Assembly: GCA_028692275.1 (NCBI GenBank)
Contig: JAQUXR010000029.1
Coordinates: forward strand, 1 to 30,307
Source: Frisingicoccus sp009929615
Lineage (GTDB): Bacteria; Bacillota; Clostridia; Lachnospirales; Lachnospiraceae
Length of the DNA: 30,307 bases
Direction of reading: 5' to 3'
In this document: positions 23,540 through 30,307 of the stretch, piece after piece
Layout of the letters: each line of letters starts with the position of its first letter
Position numbering within the stretch: the stretch's first letter is position 1
Notes under the pieces: model-generated
The model's database searches: none
What the model was told of the DNA's origin: nothing
Seen by the model: only the letters and a program-made list of their open reading frames with translations
Translations under genes and position numbers: made by a program

Positions 23540-24094
23540 TTAAGAAATGGGTTTTTTGTCAGGTAGATTCTTAGGAATCGAGTGGGTTGCTCGTTTCTTT
23601 TTTATGTCTATAATATCATACAAGTACAGTTTTCCGTCGCTATCGTGCCTGATTAGCATAGACGCATGAAAGATATTATAGCGTTCTACCTCACCTTTAT
23701 CATCAAAAACAGGCAATCCAAATCTGGAATCATATCTATACCATCCATTTCGTGCATCTCTTTTATGTTTTCCGGCTTTATTCTCTCGAAAAAACTTTCC
23801 TGTTGCTATTTCTAACAATTCCGGGATTCCCTGCACAGCATTTGCTTTTGCCTTAGCATTTGCACCTCTTAACGACTCTGTGTATACAGAGCCAATATAT
23901 TCACTCGGCAGGTCCGATCCTATATAAACAAGATTTTCTGTTTTGGCTATGCGATAAAAATCTCCAATATACGCCCTCAAATACAGTTCCACTTCTTTCC
24001 AGTTAATTGATCTCTTTCCTTTAAAATAAATGTCATTAATCATAACAATCTGATTACCATTTAAGTCTTCAATTATATGGACATTTCTCTCCAT
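23540..24094 (-). CDS. uncharacterised protein, possible BECR-fold (PBECR-like) nuclease domain
   Basis: 184 residues. I do not recognise it firmly. The N-terminal half (about 1-75) reads IIEDLNGNQIVMINDIYFKG and WKEVELYLRAYIGDFYRI. The C-terminal half (about 90-175) is richer in signals: KANAVQGIPELLEIATGK, GKHKRDARNGWYRYDSRFGL, NIFHASMLIRH and DGKLYLYDIIDIKK. The latter pattern (charged H/K, aromatic YRYD, LPV, IRHD, YLYDI) resembles phage-linked Barnase/EndoU/ColicinE5/RelE-type domains, but I cannot confirm the catalytic residues. The ribosome site AAAGGAGG is strong, so it is very probably expressed. It is flanked by the 33-bp repeats and by palindromes, suggesting an acquired or mobile segment. 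Confidence 0.75.
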   Translation of the reverse strand: MERNVHIIEDLNGNQIVMINDIYFKGKRSINWKEVELYLRAYIGDFYRIAKTENLVYIGSDLPSEYIGSVYTESLRGANAKAKANAVQGIPELLEIATGKFFRENKAGKHKRDARNGWYRYDSRFGLPVFDDKGEVERYNIFHASMLIRHDSDGKLYLYDIIDIKKKRATHSIPKNLPDKKPIS

Positions 24095-24192
24095 TTTTCT
24101 TCCTCCTTTTTTATCTATTGGTTTTCTTTTTCATATCGTTCAGCTTCTATCCATACATTGTCCTCCTACTGTTTTTCATTAAATGTGGAAAA

Positions 24193-24268
24193 ATGGCGAA
24201 AGTGCCATGAATTGCTTGCAGATATTGAACATCTGCGAATTGTAAATTCACTATAGCACTTCCACCAT
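24193..24268. terminator. long imperfect palindrome downstream of the S8 peptidase
   Basis: The arms ATGGCGAAAGTGCCAT and, reverse-complemented, ATGGTGGAAGTGCTAT continue to GCAGAT around ATTGAAC. Leftward transcripts would end the stem in CCATTTTTCC, so it may terminate the peptidase transcript. It could instead be part of the promoter or leader region of the next gene. Confidence 0.45.
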
Positions 24269-24307
24269 ATGTTATCAATCACTTTATAAAAAGAGTTTCC
24301 ATTCCAA

Positions 24308-25996
24308 TCACTCGGGCAAACTGTCCCTCACGCAAAGCACACCCCATCCCACCATAGAATTTGGATATTCTTCGATTCCAGGCAGCGGTCGTGCTCCCCG
24401 TCTCAGGTAAGCCTTCACCTTTTCTTCGTATAAAAACGGGTCATTTCCATTTACAATCCCATGCTGCATTAACAATGCACTGCTCCCCGTTACGAAGGGT
24501 GTTGCGAAAGACGTCCCGCTTACAGTCACATATTGATTATTTGGAGCTGCTGTACGAATTCCAACTCCCGGGGCCGCCAAATCCGGCTTGACCTGACCGT
24601 CTGTGGTATATCCTCTGCCTGAAAAATCAGCATATGTATCTCGAATACCGTCATAAGCCCCAACAGAAAGTACTTTTTCTGATGTCGAAGGAATTGTCAG
24701 GGTTGTCATAGGGGTTGGATATAGAAACCGCGTCCCCTGATTTAAAACATTACTGGATGGCATCCAGAAATTCACTTCACCTTCAACAATTCTTTGAGGT
24801 ACAAGCCGAAACCGCCACTGACCACTATCCAAATAATTCTCTCTTGGAATAAAATCGATGAAAATTTCCTGATATAAACTGTAAGGACTCGGCTCCCCAT
24901 AGTAAATCAATATCTCGGTCTGCCCCAGCGTAAATCGCTGCGGTCCCAGAAATGCCTGAAAATATCCCGCACGCTGTCCATCTGGTCCAATAAGTTCCAA
25001 AAGAACCTCGTCCACATAAGCCTTCCATATCTGTATGCTTAAAGATGTTTCATAGGATTGAATAAGAAAAGGAATTTCTTCATCCTGTCCATTTTCCAGC
25101 TGAACATGGGTGTGACCGGCAGCACTTCCCTCATTGCCCGTCCCAACGACAATGACACTTCGCCAGTAATTGGCCATATCATCTAAATAAGTTTCCACAA
25201 GGCTGTTCCCGGCATGTGAACCGTAATTATTTCCAAAACTCAGATTAACCGCAACCGGCTGCCCAAGCTCAACTGCCTTTTCAATAACGTAATTGACCGC
25301 CTGCATAAGTTCTGTTGTCCTTGGAAATGATTCTTCCCTTGGCTGTCCAAGACGCACAACAATCAAATCGCTTTCATAGGCAACTCCTGAATTTCCGGCC
25401 GCAATTGCAGCTACCGCAGTTCCGTGTCCCATTACATCTGTGCTGAGGTTTGCTCCTCCTGTCTCAAGAGACTGGTCCAACGCCTCTTTTATAAATTCCT
25501 GTCCTATTCTATAGCCCGCAGGAGGCTGTCCAGAGGCTGTCTGGTCCCATAAATATAAAATACGTGAAGTACCATCCGGATTTAAAAATTCAGGATGTTT
25601 ATAGTCTATACCCGAATCAATCACTGCAACCAGTACTCCGCGCCCTGTCAGATTGAAAGGGGCTATCTGCACCAGCGATATGCAGGTCGCCCGTTTTCCC
25701 TGTGTTACCTGAAAATAAAGCCGCTTCGGCTTTTCGATATACTCAATTTCCGGCCATTCAGATACAGCTTCAATCAGGGATTCCGGTACAGTTAAAATAG
25801 CATATTCATTATACAGCTCAACCACCTGAATGCTACTACTCTCATATTGTCGGATATCCCCCGTATACTTTACAATCAGTTCCCAAAGCTGGGTTTCCTC
25901 CGAATACCCCACGTTTAATATTTGAGACTTCTCCCGTTCTTCCGGCGTTGCCGCCAATGCCAGATTTAGCAGGTTCTCCATTTTCTGGTCATCCAT
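24308..25996 (-). CDS. S8 family serine peptidase (subtilase, Csp-like)
   Basis: 562 residues without a signal peptide or anchor, so probably cytoplasmic or spore-located. An N-terminal prodomain-like part (1-100) precedes the subtilase fold. The catalytic triad is complete: D127 (VAVIDSGID), H191 (GHGTAVAAIAAG) and S496 (SGTSFATPFVTG), with N288 as the oxyanion residue (VGTGNEG). A jelly-roll-like insertion between about 300 and 440 is typical of the clostridial Csp germination proteases. A Csp-like or housekeeping role is inferred from architecture only. The start at 25996 has only a weak GGAAAAGAG site. The last 33 bases before the stop are duplicated at 23332-23364. Confidence 0.93.
   Translation of the reverse strand: MDDQKMENLLNLALAATPEEREKSQILNVGYSEETQLWELIVKYTGDIRQYESSSIQVVELYNEYAILTVPESLIEAVSEWPEIEYIEKPKRLYFQVTQGKRATCISLVQIAPFNLTGRGVLVAVIDSGIDYKHPEFLNPDGTSRILYLWDQTASGQPPAGYRIGQEFIKEALDQSLETGGANLSTDVMGHGTAVAAIAAGNSGVAYESDLIVVRLGQPREESFPRTTELMQAVNYVIEKAVELGQPVAVNLSFGNNYGSHAGNSLVETYLDDMANYWRSVIVVGTGNEGSAAGHTHVQLENGQDEEIPFLIQSYETSLSIQIWKAYVDEVLLELIGPDGQRAGYFQAFLGPQRFTLGQTEILIYYGEPSPYSLYQEIFIDFIPRENYLDSGQWRFRLVPQRIVEGEVNFWMPSSNVLNQGTRFLYPTPMTTLTIPSTSEKVLSVGAYDGIRDTYADFSGRGYTTDGQVKPDLAAPGVGIRTAAPNNQYVTVSGTSFATPFVTGSSALLMQHGIVNGNDPFLYEEKVKAYLRRGARPLPGIEEYPNSMVGWGVLCVRDSLPE
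24312..24344. repeat. 33-bp direct repeat, copy B (inside the S8 peptidase 3' end)
   Basis: Encodes the last 11 residues of the peptidase (GVLCVRDSLPE) and is identical to copy A 980 bases away. Confidence 0.9.
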
Positions 25997-26057
25997 AAAA
26001 TACTCTTTTCCGTTTTTCTATATTTATTCTCCCATTCATCCTTTCATACGCTTTCTC

Positions 26058-26086
26058 TTTACAAGACTTCAAAAAAGCTCTATGAT
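26058..26086 (+). promoter_or_regulatory. promoter for the 63-residue membrane protein
   Basis: TTTACA (26058-26063), 17-base spacer, TATGAT (26081-26086), about 40 bases before the ATG. Confidence 0.65.
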
Positions 26087-26125
26087 ACTTATAACTATAT
26101 CTAAAAACAAAGGAGACTTACTTCT

Positions 26126-26317
26126 ATGAAACGTATATTAGCCATTATTGGCATTGTTCTTCTTCTCGGGATTTATGCCGCCACTTTAATTTTTGTTCTT
26201 ATTGATTCCGCTATTGCATTTACTCTTTTTAAGGCTGCTGTTCTTCTGACCATTGCAGTTCCATGCCTGCTTTACGCCATGATATTGGTTTATAGATATC
26301 TGAGTAACCGAAAGTAG
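26126..26317 (+). CDS. 63-residue two-helix membrane protein
   Basis: Function unrecognised. Basic start (MKR), hydrophobic helices at about 4-27 and 30-57, and a basic tail (YRYLSNRK). Both termini carry positive charge, so both probably face the cytoplasm. A good ribosome site (AAAGGAGA) and a 17-spaced promoter support it as a real gene. It stands alone between the S8 peptidase and HPr genes. Confidence 0.75.
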   Translation: MKRILAIIGIVLLLGIYAATLIFVLIDSAIAFTLFKAAVLLTIAVPCLLYAMILVYRYLSNRK

Positions 26318-26468
26318 TCTTGAAAAATAAATAAAAAATAAAATATATATTACAAAATTTTAGAATTCTTTTATTTGACCGTCACATTTAAGACACATTT
26401 TTTCAATATAATGAATCCATAGTAATTAAAGTATTACTATAAAATGATTTGATTTTTTCATAACATCT

Positions 26469-26493
26469 GCCTGGCAGATATTATCTGCCAGGC
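26469..26493. other. isolated GC-rich hairpin in the 26318-26597 gap
   Basis: Perfect arms GCCTGGCAGA (26469-26478) and TCTGCCAGGC (26484-26493) with a 5-base loop, in otherwise AT-rich DNA. There is no T run on either side. It could be the 3' end of a small RNA, a processing site, or a repeat. Confidence 0.5.
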
Positions 26494-26542
26494 CCCCTCG
26501 TCTTCCCCTATATTTTTATATAGTATATATAATAAACTCATA

Positions 26543-26579
26543 AAAAAATCCGATATCAGATGATGATATCGGATTTTTT
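26543..26579. terminator. bidirectional terminator, mainly for the HPr gene
   Basis: 15-base perfect arms AAAAAATCCGATATC and GATATCGGATTTTTT around AGATGAT, 18 bases after the HPr stop. T runs flank it on both strands. Confidence 0.92.
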
Positions 26580-26597
26580 GTTATATTCTTTTCAACT

Positions 26598-26858
26598 CTA
26601 TAAGTCCGGTCCCAAAGCTGCAACAATTGCTTTTAAGGCCTCTTCTTCTTCTTTTCCCTCACAGATAATCTCAAACTCTGAGTTCTGCTTAATTCCAAGA
26701 CTGAGGATGCTCAGCAAACTCTTTCCGTTCACTGTTCGTCCACCGCAGGAAAGTCCCACTTCACATTCCTTAAATTTAATCGCTGCCTCTGCAATATCCC
26801 CCGCAGGCCTGAGATGTACACCGATTGGATTCTTAACAAGTATTTTTTCTTTTACCAT
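26598..26858 (-). CDS. ptsH: HPr-family phosphocarrier protein
   Basis: 86 residues from ATG 26856-26858; a longer frame reaching 27038 runs through the promoter and is rejected. The active-site block is NPIGVHLRPA with phospho-acceptor H15 and R17, and the regulatory serine is S47 in VNGKSLLSILSLGI (the Ser46 position of HPr). Carrying both sites, it can in principle take phosphate from PEP via enzyme I and be phosphorylated by HPr kinase for catabolite control. Enzyme I is not adjacent. L16 instead of the common Ala (HARPA) is a mild departure. The upstream TGGGGGCAG serves as ribosome site. Confidence 0.93.
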   Translation of the reverse strand: MVKEKILVKNPIGVHLRPAGDIAEAAIKFKECEVGLSCGGRTVNGKSLLSILSLGIKQNSEFEIICEGKEEEEALKAIVAALGPDL

Positions 26859-26904
26859 AATTTCTGCCCCCAGCACTGTTTTAATCACGTTTAGATGTAC
26901 ATTT

Positions 26905-26913
26905 ATTATACCA
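26905..26913 (-). promoter_or_regulatory. extended -10 promoter for the HPr gene
   Basis: Minus strand TGGTATAAT, 46 bases upstream of the ATG. Confidence 0.6.
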
Positions 26914-27074
26914 TACTTTACCCGAAAAGCTCTATAATATTTTCGTAAAATCAGGTTATATATAAGGAATTCATTTCTATTTTTTTGTGAATCATTAATT
27001 GATTTGCTGACGCATTTGAAGTATACTATAAACATCAAGAAATCATTTATTCTATCAGGAAAAAGGGATTTACT

Positions 27075-27911
27075 ATGCGAGAAAAAAATTATGATAACAA
27101 AGGATTTTCATTAGTAGAATTAATTATTGTTGTTGCAATTATGGCAATATTAATCGGAATTATAGCTCCATCCTTCACACATTATATTGATAAAAGTAAA
27201 CGAGCAACTTGTGCCACGAATTGTCATTCCTTAAAAGTTGATTTGTCTTCCTCCTATGCAGAGGGAACTCTGAGCGATGAAGATATCAGTAAGATATCGC
27301 TCTCACCAGATAACGATTACACCTATGAAGGTTCAAACTGTACCTGCCCTTCCGGTGGCACGATTTACGCCACCTCTACAAACGGGGCGATTGAAGTGCG
27401 CTGTACCTATCATGATGATGGCCAACCAAACACTGGTGGCACGGGAACCGCAAGCTGGACAAATGAGACGATGCAAAACATTGTTGCTGCTATTAAAAGT
27501 AAAGGTGTCACCAAAATTGACTCCACTGCTGTTGCCGGTACGGATACTGCGAAAAACGCAGCCCTTGCAGCATTAGCAGATGCAGGCATTGATTTAAATG
27601 CACTCGGTGCGACTTCTTGGCGTGTCTGGGTAGACAACGGCAAGATGGTATTTGAATGGACTACCGCTGATATCTCCACGCTGAGTCCGGGAGCAAAAGT
27701 CCCGGTAATCCGCTATAGACCGGAGGGTAATTTTGCCGGCTATTCTGTATGGGAAGAGCATGTAAGTCTAAGCCAGACTAAGGATTATAATGTCTTACAG
27801 GTCGGCAGCAAGCAATATAGTGCCACCAGCAGTCAACAGGAAAAACAGGATATCGATAAAATGATAGCAATTTATAATCAAAACTGTGGAACCTATCCTC
27901 CACTCAATTAA
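27075..27911 (+). CDS. type IV pilin-like protein with prepilin signal
   Basis: 278 residues. The class III signal is explicit: a short basic leader ending at G10, cleavage before F11 (KGFSLVELIIVVAIMAIL), and E15 at the +5 position, followed by the hydrophobic N-terminal helix (11-35). The rest is a secreted domain with cysteines C46, C50, C90 and C92 (SNCTCPSGG), C109 and C272, probably disulfide-linked or metal-binding. A T/G/A-rich hinge lies near 115-125. Prepilin peptidase, the assembly ATPase and other pilins are not nearby, so it must rely on machinery encoded elsewhere. Function (minor pilin, pseudopilin or competence) is undecided. The ribosome site is AAAGGGA. The codons and composition look normal for the window. 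Confidence 0.88.
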   Translation: MREKNYDNKGFSLVELIIVVAIMAILIGIIAPSFTHYIDKSKRATCATNCHSLKVDLSSSYAEGTLSDEDISKISLSPDNDYTYEGSNCTCPSGGTIYATSTNGAIEVRCTYHDDGQPNTGGTGTASWTNETMQNIVAAIKSKGVTKIDSTAVAGTDTAKNAALAALADAGIDLNALGATSWRVWVDNGKMVFEWTTADISTLSPGAKVPVIRYRPEGNFAGYSVWEEHVSLSQTKDYNVLQVGSKQYSATSSQQEKQDIDKMIAIYNQNCGTYPPLN

Positions 27912-27984
27912 ACATAGGAATTTCTATTAAATTGAGTGTGTGAAGAAAAGTCTGTAAATACAGATCTTCTATGATAAGTGTTGC

Positions 27985-28021
27985 GCTGGCAAGCTAAGGA
28001 ATTAGCTTCCAGCTCTTGTTT
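27985..28021 (+). terminator. terminator-like hairpin at the left end of the IS
   Basis: GCTGG-C-AAGCTAA pairs with TTAGCTT-CCAGC around GGAA, followed by TCTTGTTTTA. IS elements often carry such hairpins against read-in from outside; it could also end the pilin transcript. Confidence 0.65.
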
Positions 28022-28095
28022 TATATATACTTCAGATATCTTTGCATGTCAAGAGAAGGCGAGCATTTCCCGCCTTTTCCTCAAGACAGTATTTC

Positions 28096-28952
28096 TCATT
28101 CCGGAAGCCGATCCGGATACATGATGCTCAGTTCACCATAGACCTGGCCCCAGTTTCGGATAGTCATGGTCCATTTCTTCGTTGCTTCAAAGGTTGAAAG
28201 ATATAACGCTTTCAGCAGTGCTGTATCGCTTGGAAATACGCTTCTCTGGCGGTTCAGCTTGCGATAGGTAGCATGGCTTTCTATCGCATTCGTGGTGTAG
28301 ATAACCTTTCTGACCTGTGAGGAAAACTTAAAGATAGGCGAAATAGCATCTCAGTTATCGTACCAGCGTTTCATAGAGTTTGGATATTTAGGTGTCCATT
28401 TTTCCGTGACTCGTTTCAATACTTCCTGGGCTTTCTTTTCATCCGGTGCATGATAAATCGTCTTTAAATCTGTGGCAGGATCTTATCTGTAACATCTGAA
28501 ATAAATCCCTCAGATGCTTCAAATCCGTAGATATCCTCCATGGTCTCTGATATCTGACGTGTAGTCATTCCTTTTGCGTACATGGATATGATTTTCTGGT
28601 CAATGTCAGAAATGTCCTTTTGGCGTTTCTTCACCACCTGAGGTTCAAAGGTTGACTTACGATCCTGGGGAACGTCGATATCCATGCTTCCATAGCTACT
28701 GTTGACACGTTTGGACTTGTAACCATTGCGGTAGTCATCACTATCAGAGCGTTCTGATTTCTCATATCCAAGGTGGTCATCCATTTCAGCTTCCATCATT
28801 TCCTTAATGGTTCCGCCAAGCAGGTCCTTGAGGGCATCCTGAATGTCTTCCGCGGTCTCAATATCATACTCTTCAAGGAGCTGATGAATGATATTGCGCT
28901 TACCCTTGGTCATTTGTACTTTGTGTACTGGTTTCTTTTCTCTTCTTGCCAT
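28096..28952 (-). pseudogene. IS256-family transposase, internally deleted and with a nonsense codon
   Basis: The intact N-terminal part (28952 to 28464) reads MARREKKPVHKVQMTKGK... to DVTDKILPQI, then hits TAA. The rest continues in another frame from DLKTIYHAPDEKKAQEVLK to the normal C-terminus SIMYPDRLPE at 28096. About 100 residues containing the first two catalytic aspartates are missing. WYDNW has become WYDN-stop (TGG to TGA), and ESLNATYRK has lost one codon (ESHATYRK). The third catalytic residue, in TTNAIE, remains. It cannot make active transposase, but the ends might be mobilised by an intact copy elsewhere. Confidence 0.92.
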
Positions 28953-29074
28953 AATAAAAGGCCTCCTATGATTTTATTTTATCATAGAAGACCTCGTGTA
29001 TCAGTATTTACAGAAAAACTTTCACAGACTCCATTTTTTTGCATGTCAATAAAGTCCTTTAAAAAAAGGTGATT

Positions 29075-29688
29075 TTATAGATTGTGATTTTCAAGACGTT
29101 CCTCAAAATAAATCTCTAATTGTGAATGGATCTGACCCCAGCCCTGCCTGTGTCCAGTCCATTTTTTAGTGATATCCATTGGTGCCAGATAAAGCATTTT
29201 TAGCAGGCTGTCATCCGATGGAAAAACAGTCTTGCTTTTGGTTACTTTTCGAAGCTGACGGTTAAACCCTTCAATGGCATTGGTCGTATGAATCAGGCGC
29301 CGGACCGCTTCTGGATATTTGAAATATGTGGACAAGGTCGCCCAGTTATCATGCCAGGATTTCTAGATTTTGGGGTACTTGAAATCCATTTGTCTTTAAG
29401 TAATTCTAGTTCGTTCAAAGCCGTCTCTTTTGTTAGGGCTGCATATACACGCTTTAGATCTGCCATCAATTTCTTGATATCCTTGTATAAGACGAACTTT
29501 GTAGAGTTATGGTTCTGATGAATAATGCACTGCTGAACCTCTGTCTGTGGGTATACCGCTTCGATTGCCTGTGGAAAACCGGTAAGTCCATCAACACATG
29601 CTGCGAATATCGCTTCCCCATTTGTTCTTTTCTCAATTGGATATTCTAATGTAGAATTTGATTCTCTGTTTTCGTTTTCTTGTGACAT
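29075..29688 (-). pseudogene. second IS256-family transposase remnant fused to the start of another gene
   Basis: Only the C-terminal half of a different IS256 transposase survives: ACVDGLTGFPQAIEAVYPQT (second catalytic D), then KFVLYKDIKKLMADLKRVYA. A frameshift near 29340-29370 follows, then STYFKYPEAVRRLIHTTNAI (catalytic E) to the C-terminus at 29075. The first about 25 residues (MSQENENRESNSTLEYPIEK...) do not resemble transposase. They have their own strong ribosome site (GGAAGGAG) and promoter, and probably derive from an interrupted gene. The chimeric reading frame runs 131 codons from 29688 to 29293. Confidence 0.88.
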
Positions 29689-29717
29689 AATAATTTCTCC
29701 TTCCGCAAAACCTGTTT

Positions 29718-29746
29718 TTTATAGCGTATCAGATAGTATGGGACAA
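29718..29746 (-). promoter_or_regulatory. promoter of the chimeric IS remnant ORF
   Basis: Minus strand TTGTCC (29741-29746), 17-base spacer, TATAAA (29718-29723), about 30 bases before the ATG at 29688. Confidence 0.55.
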
Positions 29747-29764
29747 ATTTGGCACATACTAAAA

Positions 29765-29788
29765 GAACCACAGCAATTGCTGCGGTTC
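29765..29788 (-). terminator. terminator of the gene ending at 29823
   Basis: On the minus strand GAACCGCAGCAA pairs with TTGCTGTGGTTC, followed by TTTTAG. Confidence 0.7.
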
Positions 29789-29822
29789 ACATTATGATTC
29801 TCAAAAAATTCTTTCTCTGTTA

Positions 29823-30307
29823 TCAGAGTACTATCTCTCTTCTATGAGGATATGATGGATGAAATATTTCGTAAACTGTTACATCTGCTCTATTCGGATC
29901 TACAACGCTCGCTTTAAAACTCCTTTTTTGAATGTACTTGTCCTCCTTGTCTTTATACACAAGTCCGTTAGATTGATTATCAATTTGATTATCCTTCCAT
30001 TTTTCCAATAATACATCATATATCTGCCCACATGTAAATATTATAATCTCATCATTATACTTTACACTTTTAATTATTTTTTCCAATTTAACATTTGCTT
30101 TTTGAATCTCTTGCAGTCCTGCATCTGAAAGACTTACACATCCCTTTTTTGAATAAGCATTGCAGAAAACAGTATTTTTCAGTACTCTTTTCTCCCTCAT
30201 TTGATCTTTATTCAAGAATTCCAGCATTTTTTTAAATTTATTTTTAAATTTAGTAGCTGTCCCCTTGCTGTGTTGATTAGAATTATGTGTTTTTTCATAT
30301 AAATTTT
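29823..30307 (-). CDS. partial gene running off the window; possible uracil-DNA-glycosylase-like protein
   Basis: The reading frame is open from the stop at 29823 to the last base, about 161 residues, so the true start lies beyond the window. The internal ATG at 30227 has no ribosome site. Visible blocks: KNTVFCNAYSKKGC, then EIIIFTCGQIYDVLLEKWKD (a strand-turn-helix such as UDG folds use for product binding), and near the C-terminus VYEIFHPSYPHR, resembling the HPS motif of the uracil-DNA-glycosylase superfamily. The catalytic N-terminal motif would be outside the window, so this assignment is tentative. The composition is more AT-rich and Lys-rich than the housekeeping genes, fitting an accessory region. 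Confidence 0.65.
   Translation of the reverse strand, partial: NLYEKTHNSNQHSKGTATKFKNKFKKMLEFLNKDQMREKRVLKNTVFCNAYSKKGCVSLSDAGLQEIQKANVKLEKIIKSVKYNDEIIIFTCGQIYDVLLEKWKDNQIDNQSNGLVYKDKEDKYIQKRSFKASVVDPNRADVTVYEIFHPSYPHRREIVL

Larger units (their letters stand above)
27934..29031 (-). mobile_element. decayed IS256-family insertion sequence with terminal inverted repeats
   Basis: 28-base ends: left GAGTGTGTGAAG... and right (reverse complement) GAGTCTGTGAAAG..., both ending TCTGTAAATAC, followed by a shared CTTCTATGATAA. The element is 1,098 bp, about 300 short of a full copy because the centre of the transposase is deleted. I see no clear target duplication in the flanks. It directly abuts the 3' side of a second IS256 remnant. 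Confidence 0.8.

Noticed and set aside
26859..27038. 60-residue N-terminal extension of HPr
   Set aside because: Runs through the extended -10 promoter and is not part of the HPr fold.
27901..27938. Hairpin CACTCAATT...AATTGAGTG as the pilin terminator
   Set aside because: Its right arm overlaps the first bases of the IS end and no T run follows, so pairing may be coincidental.
28043..29049. TTTGCATGTCAA repeated near both IS copies as a target-site duplication
   Set aside because: Copies are not at the element boundaries and IS256 duplications are 8-9 bp.

Overview
The window reads as chromosomal DNA of a Gram-positive anaerobe of the Clostridia, most likely a Lachnospiraceae-type gut bacterium. 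The basis is AGGAGG-type ribosome binding sites, AT-rich intergenic DNA with extended -10 promoters, PcrA-type helicase, a pst operon ending in phoU-phoB-phoR, cytoplasmic S8 (Csp-like) peptidase, and zinc-ribbon proteins of kinds I associate with that family. This placement is inference; no rRNA is present to confirm it. I found no tRNA, rRNA or CRISPR array.

Layout. 1-6.7 kb (all minus strand): the 3'-truncated rlmD, a small membrane protein with a very acidic tail, pcrA, an SPFH/zinc-ribbon protein, sfsA and a membrane-anchored SurA-N-like protein. 6.8-8.4 kb (plus): a two-gene ABC importer with no binding protein and a damaged Walker A motif. 8.4-11.4 kb (minus): a zinc-ribbon/ECF-sigma/membrane fusion protein preceded by an ECF-type promoter, and a CDF metal efflux pump. 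11.4-11.9 kb: a gene-free gap with a MITE-like palindrome and the pho terminator. 11.9-18.0 kb (minus): the phosphate operon pstS-pstC-pstA-pstB-phoU-phoB-phoR behind a TATAAT promoter and a candidate Pho box. 18.2-23.2 kb: an XRE regulator, trmO, a flavodoxin-marR pair controlled by a striking double palindrome, a Rieske-containing FAD oxidoreductase, and a PurF-like protein whose glutaminase nucleophile is Ser instead of Cys.

From 23.3 kb the DNA looks more accessory. A 33-bp exact copy of the 3' end of the S8 peptidase gene flanks a segment carrying a possible nuclease-fold protein. The S8 peptidase, a tiny membrane protein, an HPr-type phosphocarrier and an orphan type IV pilin-like protein follow. 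The right end holds two decayed IS256-family transposase copies, one fused to the start of another gene, and a partial gene running off the window that may be uracil-DNA-glycosylase-like.

Functional themes: phosphate uptake and its two-component control form the one complete system. The redox cluster (MarR, flavodoxin, Rieske oxidoreductase) and the self-contained sigma/sensor fusion are the most interesting regulatory units. Several proteins (ABC ATPase, PurF-like) keep their folds but have lost residues that are invariant in their families.
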